Under the pieces are notes generated by a model, which did no database searches, had not been told where the DNA came from, and worked only from the letters and a program-made list of their open reading frames with translations. A DNA stretch of 64,000 bases, taken from positions 477,678,861 through 477,742,860 of the forward strand of contig CM060920.1 in NCBI GenBank assembly GCA_030737875.1, in the 5' to 3' direction. The DNA comes from Allium sativum. Lineage: Eukaryota > Streptophyta > Magnoliopsida > Asparagales > Amaryllidaceae. A program made the translations under genes and the position numbers. Below are positions 60,113 to 64,000 of this stretch, piece by piece; the first letter of the stretch is position 1; each line of letters opens with the position of its first letter.

Positions 60113-60925
60113 ATATGAAATGTCATTTCTTTTGTTTTCATAAGCTATGTAAAAAGGCACGACTTGCCTTAAAAAGTCTGTTTATGTGAACAAAAGATTA
60201 TAAAGTGGATGTAGGCTACGACTTAGCCGAACCACTACAAAAATATCGTGTGTCATTTACTTTCCTGCATTATTTATATCTTCAACAATTATTCTATTAT
60301 GATTGTTAAACACTAAATGTTAAATCAAAATTTGGAAATTTGGAGATGGCCTATATGCAGGAACAAACAAAACGACTGTTTGTACGATAAGACATAGAAG
60401 AATGGGAAGACGACATTCTTAACTCTAACTCTCAAGAATCGAGAGAGAGTATAAAGGACGGGAAGACGACGTCCTCTGAGGCGTGAAGGTGCACCCAGAT
60501 GAGAGACCGCCTCAACGAAAACTCTAACCTGGATATGAGACAGGAGAGTATAAAGATGCCATAAAAAACAGGCATCAATGAAGAAAGGAATATGGCTCCG
60601 TCAGAGAATCGGGGACATTTGGACTTTTTAATTTAATTTAACCTTGAATAGTACTTGCTCAATTATCCAAGATTGACTGGGGCATACATGTGCACACATA
60701 CTCCCCTCCACCATGACTTCATCACATAACTTTAGTATGACATACTTTTGTATTTTCACTTAAGTGCTGAACTAACGACTATCAGGCATTGCAGGAAATA
60801 AACTACTTTTATTTACAAACGTGCAAGTTTGTACAAGGAAAACAAGCAAAAAAGAAGATGAGAGTTCCGCACTCGCTACAACAATTGCGAAACAATTAAA
60901 TGCCAACATAAAACAAAGCACTTCA
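60113..60925. other. spacer between pol and antisense gene, with LTR-like tail
   Basis: The first 220 bp after the pol stop resemble the end of an LTR: a hairpin with AGTGG...CCACT at 60204-60236, then a region like 48882-48969. No TG...CA boundary was found. The rest (60340-60925) has two related blocks with GGGAAGACGAC and GAGAGAGTATAAA(G) (about 60398-60470) and otherwise nothing recognised. Confidence 0.55.
60204..60236 (+). promoter_or_regulatory. conserved LTR-type hairpin, copy 4, located inside the element
   Basis: Outer stem AGTGG with CCACT and inner stem GGCTA with TAGCC, both perfect. It keeps the ATGTA and GAA linkers but is followed by ACAAAA in place of TATAAA. It lies between the integrase stop and the antisense gene. 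Confidence 0.7.
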
Positions 60926-63900
60926 TCATTTGGGCTTCAGATCAGACTTGGATTTTTTGGCAGCTTTCTGAGCAGCCTTAGCTTCTTTTTCAGCTTCGGT
61001 CATAACGCGTTTCAACTTTTTCTTCCCTGTAGCCGAAGTGCTAGAATCAGTTGTTTTTTTTTCAGGAGATGGAACGCTGGAATCAAGAGAAGACTTTTTA
61101 GCAAGCTCTTCTGTAATAGATCTAGTTGAAAGCTTAACGACTAACCTTGATCCAGGGTCTACCACTGCAAGATGCTTAAGGCTTTCGGGGTCCAGGTCTT
61201 CAACTTTTAGCTGCATACGTTTAACTTGTTCGGCTTTCATTTCAGCCAAAGTGATGTCATCAGCGCTTTTTGAATCCCCGATTATAGCCACATCAGGGTC
61301 TTCCTCATGCCCCTCGCTACCGCCATCATCTTTTAAGGCGTTTATCATCTCGTCATCATGAGGAGCATCAGCCTTATCCTTTTCTCCTTCAGCCTTCTCC
61401 GTGGATTTTTCTCTGGCGGTGGTTCCCTGAGGCACGTCTGTCTTCTCGGACGGTTCAACACCTACAGAATGAGAAGCAACATTTATCAACTGGGGAGAAA
61501 ATAAAGGGTCCTTCATCGATTGCCCGATTATGTGATGAAAAGTGGAGACAGCTTTGACGAATTGGGGTGAAAAGGTAGAAATACCTTCCAATGATTTCTC
61601 CGTTGGAGTGACTGCCATCTCCGACGTCGTCTCAGGTATGGGGATAAAAGAGTTGCCTGAGGGATCTCCGGGTTTTCGGGGTCGTATCCCTCAACTTTAG
61701 AAGTTTCAGCGGCAGTAGAAGAAGAACCAGCCTCGGAGATATACTTTTGTTTGGCCATCCTCTTTTCCTCCTCCATAGCAGCAGCGATGAGGCGACGCCC
61801 CTCAGCCAGACGTGCCGACTCATCATCTCTTAGATATTTTTCCATGAGATTGTCTTCGTCGACGGAATCTACCTTGAGTTCCTCTTTCTCCCATTCAATA
61901 ATTTGGCTCCATACATGAACCAAGGTAGTCGGATAATCTTCAATCCAAGAGATGTTTCGACGACGAATTATATGCGCAAAAAATTCGATCATTAATTCGT
62001 CGAAACCATGCACATCCTCCTGGGCCTCTGACAGCTGCTTGCGGGTCTCTTCGGCGGACTTAATAACACTTTCAACATTACCCTCCGCTAGGGCAGCCCT
62101 ATTCTCGGCCTCCATCAAATTGGAAGCCAAGTCAGCGTTATGCTTTTCCAATTCAGCATTCTTCCTCGCTAGCTCGGCCTTTTCTCGCTCAAGAGCACTG
62201 TAAGCAAGTTGCATTTTGGAGTTATCCGATTTAGCATCTTCTGCTTGCTTTTTCAGCTCCAAGCGCTCTTGACTATGAGACTCGAGCAAGTCATGATAAC
62301 GTTTTTGTAGCTCTTCAAGTTGCTACTTGAAGTTGGTAGCATCCCGTTGAGCGATGAAAAGTTGGGCCTGTGTATCCTCAAGATCTTTCCCCAAATTTTT
62401 CAAGGCTTTCTCATCGGCTTTTGCAGTCTTTTTCATCGAGTTAGTATCCGTGATTAGAGTTTGGATGATTCTGGAGAGGTTACGTGAATACTTGAACATC
62501 TCCGAATATTGTTTTTCGACTGCGTCAATTTTTGCTTTGGCCTCCTCTGCCCACCTCGAGGAAATAGGCTCGAGAATAGGTAAGAAAGTCAGATTTTCAA
62601 AATAGTGTTCGGGGAATTGTTTCTCCAGGTATGCCCGCTTAACTTTAGCTTCAGCATCCAACGATGGAGGTGCGCAATATGTTAGCTCAGTATCCTTATG
62701 TTTAGTGGGCACGATGGCCTCCTCACCTTTCCTAGGCCGCTTATCAAAAACCTTATGCTTGCCTCGGGAGTCGGTATCTTTCGGTGGGCTCCTTTCCCTA
62801 CTGCGTTTGTCTTGAGGAGAAGTTTGGTCTTTTGGGTGCGATGTGTCTTCTCCTCGACGACCCTGGTAGCTTTTGTATCGTTCTGGGTCCGACCGAATGG
62901 GGGAGCGAGAGCGCGAGGTTCGTGACTAATAAGACTCATGAGGCCTTCTGTCCTCTCTACCCCGGCTTTCGCGACGATCGTGCTCAACATCGGAAGCGGG
63001 TCTAGTCATGGTGCGACGAATTTTCCTGATGTCATAATGAGGGCGAGACATTGTACCTGCGCAACAAAGTAAGTGGAATTTAGAATCAGTATTCTCATGA
63101 GAAGTAGGTGCTGTGAAGTGTGGTGCAACTGTGTTATGTGCATCCTAAGTGGTGTTCCCCTCCGACAAACCCGAGTCCGAAGACGAGCCAGCGTGAGTGG
63201 GCTCTTTGGCATTAACAGGAGTAGTTTCCTCTGAAGAAGTAAAAACTAGAGGATTTGTGCCAAAATCCTCTGAAGTGTAGATAGTTTCAGGTAAGGGGAG
63301 ATCTCCCAAACCCTGAAATGTAGGATCATCGGTACTAGGGGCATCTCCTTGGGAAACGTCCATTGGCAGCTCTTTAGGAGATAATGATTTCTCAAGAGAA
63401 ATAGCATCCCCAGGGACGATGTACCCTTCTTGGTGCTTTTCGGCTATGTTGGCCAGCTCATCGTCCTGAGTCAAAGATGGAGAAGGAAAAGTTCGAAGTG
63501 GCATTATGGGGCTTTTCGAGCTCTCGCCCGTTCCTGGAATTACGTCCACTGGGGGGATGTATACATATGGACCCGACCCGTGACCTATGCTACGGGTAAT
63601 GGACAATAACCCGTGATGATGAAGGTATTCATCCTTAAGGACTTCATCGATGGTTAGAAATTTTTGGTCGCCATTGAGGAGCCTATGCATCTGATCAAAG
63701 TACGCTTGACCTGATATTTGTTTTGGATTATCAACTGCAAACAAAAAGAAAATGGATTAATGTGTTGGCGTGAACATTCAGAGTTGAGATCTAGAAACCC
63801 AATGCTTTACTTGATTTCGTCCATCTCCTGGCGCATCCCGGCTGTTGCCTTATATAAAACCATTCCATCTTGGAATCGTCGGCCTTGCTGCTGAACGGTG

Positions 63901-64000
63901 CTGAAATTATTTTCTTTTTTGGGACTGATCCGAAGTAAGAGAAAGAAGGAGTTTCTCGAGTCCGATGCTTGAAGCTATAAAAGAAATGAGCATCGTCGAA
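60926..64000 (-). pseudogene. antisense spliced gene of the Tat element (Transposase_28-like, coiled-coil protein), runs off the edge
   Basis: Reading leftward: an exon from the edge to 63811 (YSFKHRTRETPSFSYFGSVP; KMEWFYIRQQPGCARRW), a 76-bp GT-AG intron (63810-63735), then DNPKQISGQAYFDQMHRLLN and an acidic linker to about 63145. A second intron probably ends GCGCAG near 63060. Next are an arginine/serine-rich part (RSRERSPPKDTDSRGKH), a long coiled coil (about 62640-61880; heptads such as EREKAELARKNAELEKHNAD), and an acidic, lysine-ended tail (KKKLKRVMTEAEKEAKAAQK). The first part resembles the domain often labelled putative gypsy-type transposon (Transposase_28). Breaks: a TAG after HESY (about 62925), a TAG after ATNFK (about 62323), and a shift near 61630. 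Tat elements often carry such an antisense gene; its role is unknown. Confidence 0.75.

Larger units (their letters stand above)
48019..64000 (+). mobile_element. Tat-lineage Ty3/Gypsy retrotransposon, 3' end outside window
   Basis: The order is 5' LTR, primer site, gag, protease, reverse transcriptase, RNase H, second RNase H, integrase, then an antisense spliced gene, which together is characteristic of the Tat clade. No chromodomain follows the integrase. Gag, protease and the start of RT lie in one reading frame, so it was once a single polyprotein; two 1-bp shifts (near 52320 and 52985) move the rest into other frames. A CACTA transposon (54370-59313) splits the integrase. The left flank is GGTAC; the right LTR and duplication are beyond the window. 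Confidence 0.9.

Noticed and set aside
60113..60340. Calling this the 3' LTR of the Tat element
   Set aside because: No TG start after a polypurine tract, no CA end and no target duplication; similarity is confined to the hairpin and a weak AT-rich tail, and the antisense gene typical of Tat lies beyond.
1..64000. CRISPR arrays, bacterial-type operons, rRNA or tRNA genes
   Set aside because: The tandem arrays have no constant-repeat/variable-spacer layout, the DNA is plant nuclear, and the tRNA-like matches found are only short primer-binding sites next to LTRs.

Overview
The window looks like nuclear DNA of a flowering plant, probably a eudicot. It is AT-rich, has intron-split gene fragments with plant GT-AG borders, and is dominated by plant transposon families. 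I found no intact host gene. Nearly every long open frame is either a chance frame in AT-rich DNA or a broken piece of a transposon or captured gene. The family calls below are my reading of motifs; no database search was run.

Layout. (1) 1-20648 is a nest of one long-LTR, non-coding retrotransposon family related to Ty3/Gypsy Tekay/Del. The LTRs start TGTAACRWCCCGG, the polypurine tract is of the AAGTGGGGGAGA type, and the primer-binding site is TTGGTATCAGAGC. An outer minus-strand element has a 3' LTR at 1-1999, a short internal part, and a 5' LTR at 3069-20648. That 5' LTR was split by a plus-strand copy at 6007-17200 (target duplication AGTTC), which was itself split by a third, minus-strand copy at 11403-16457. 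(2) 20649-21798 plus 35009-48018 is the older background DNA. It is AT-rich and holds scattered orphan exons: a broken RUNKEL-type kinase fragment, one AGAMOUS-type MADS exon, and some unidentified exon-like pieces. It also carries an 882-bp non-autonomous hAT element (8-bp duplication GTGCAGTG). (3) 21799-35003 is a gag-only Gypsy element (target duplication CCAAT). Its 5' LTR was split by a 5.4-kb CACTA transposon at 23255-28699 (duplication AAG), and its other LTR preserves the empty site. (4) 48019-64000 is a Tat-lineage Gypsy element with LTR, gag, protease, reverse transcriptase, RNase H, a second (archaeal-type) RNase H and integrase. A spliced antisense gene follows and runs off the window edge. 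Its integrase is split by a second CACTA transposon at 54370-59313 (duplication GCT), which carries the captured ectodomain exons of a subfamily VIII-1 leucine-rich-repeat receptor kinase.

How it fits together. Insertion order can be read from the nesting. All coding parts of the retroelements are decayed by stops and frameshifts, several of them C-to-T or G-to-A in type, as expected for methylated, silenced repeats. The strongest leads are the CACTA capture of receptor ectodomain exons, a hairpin with compensatory changes that recurs in four places near LTR ends, the antisense coiled-coil gene of the Tat element, and a region of mixed-orientation gene fragments at 38-47 kb.
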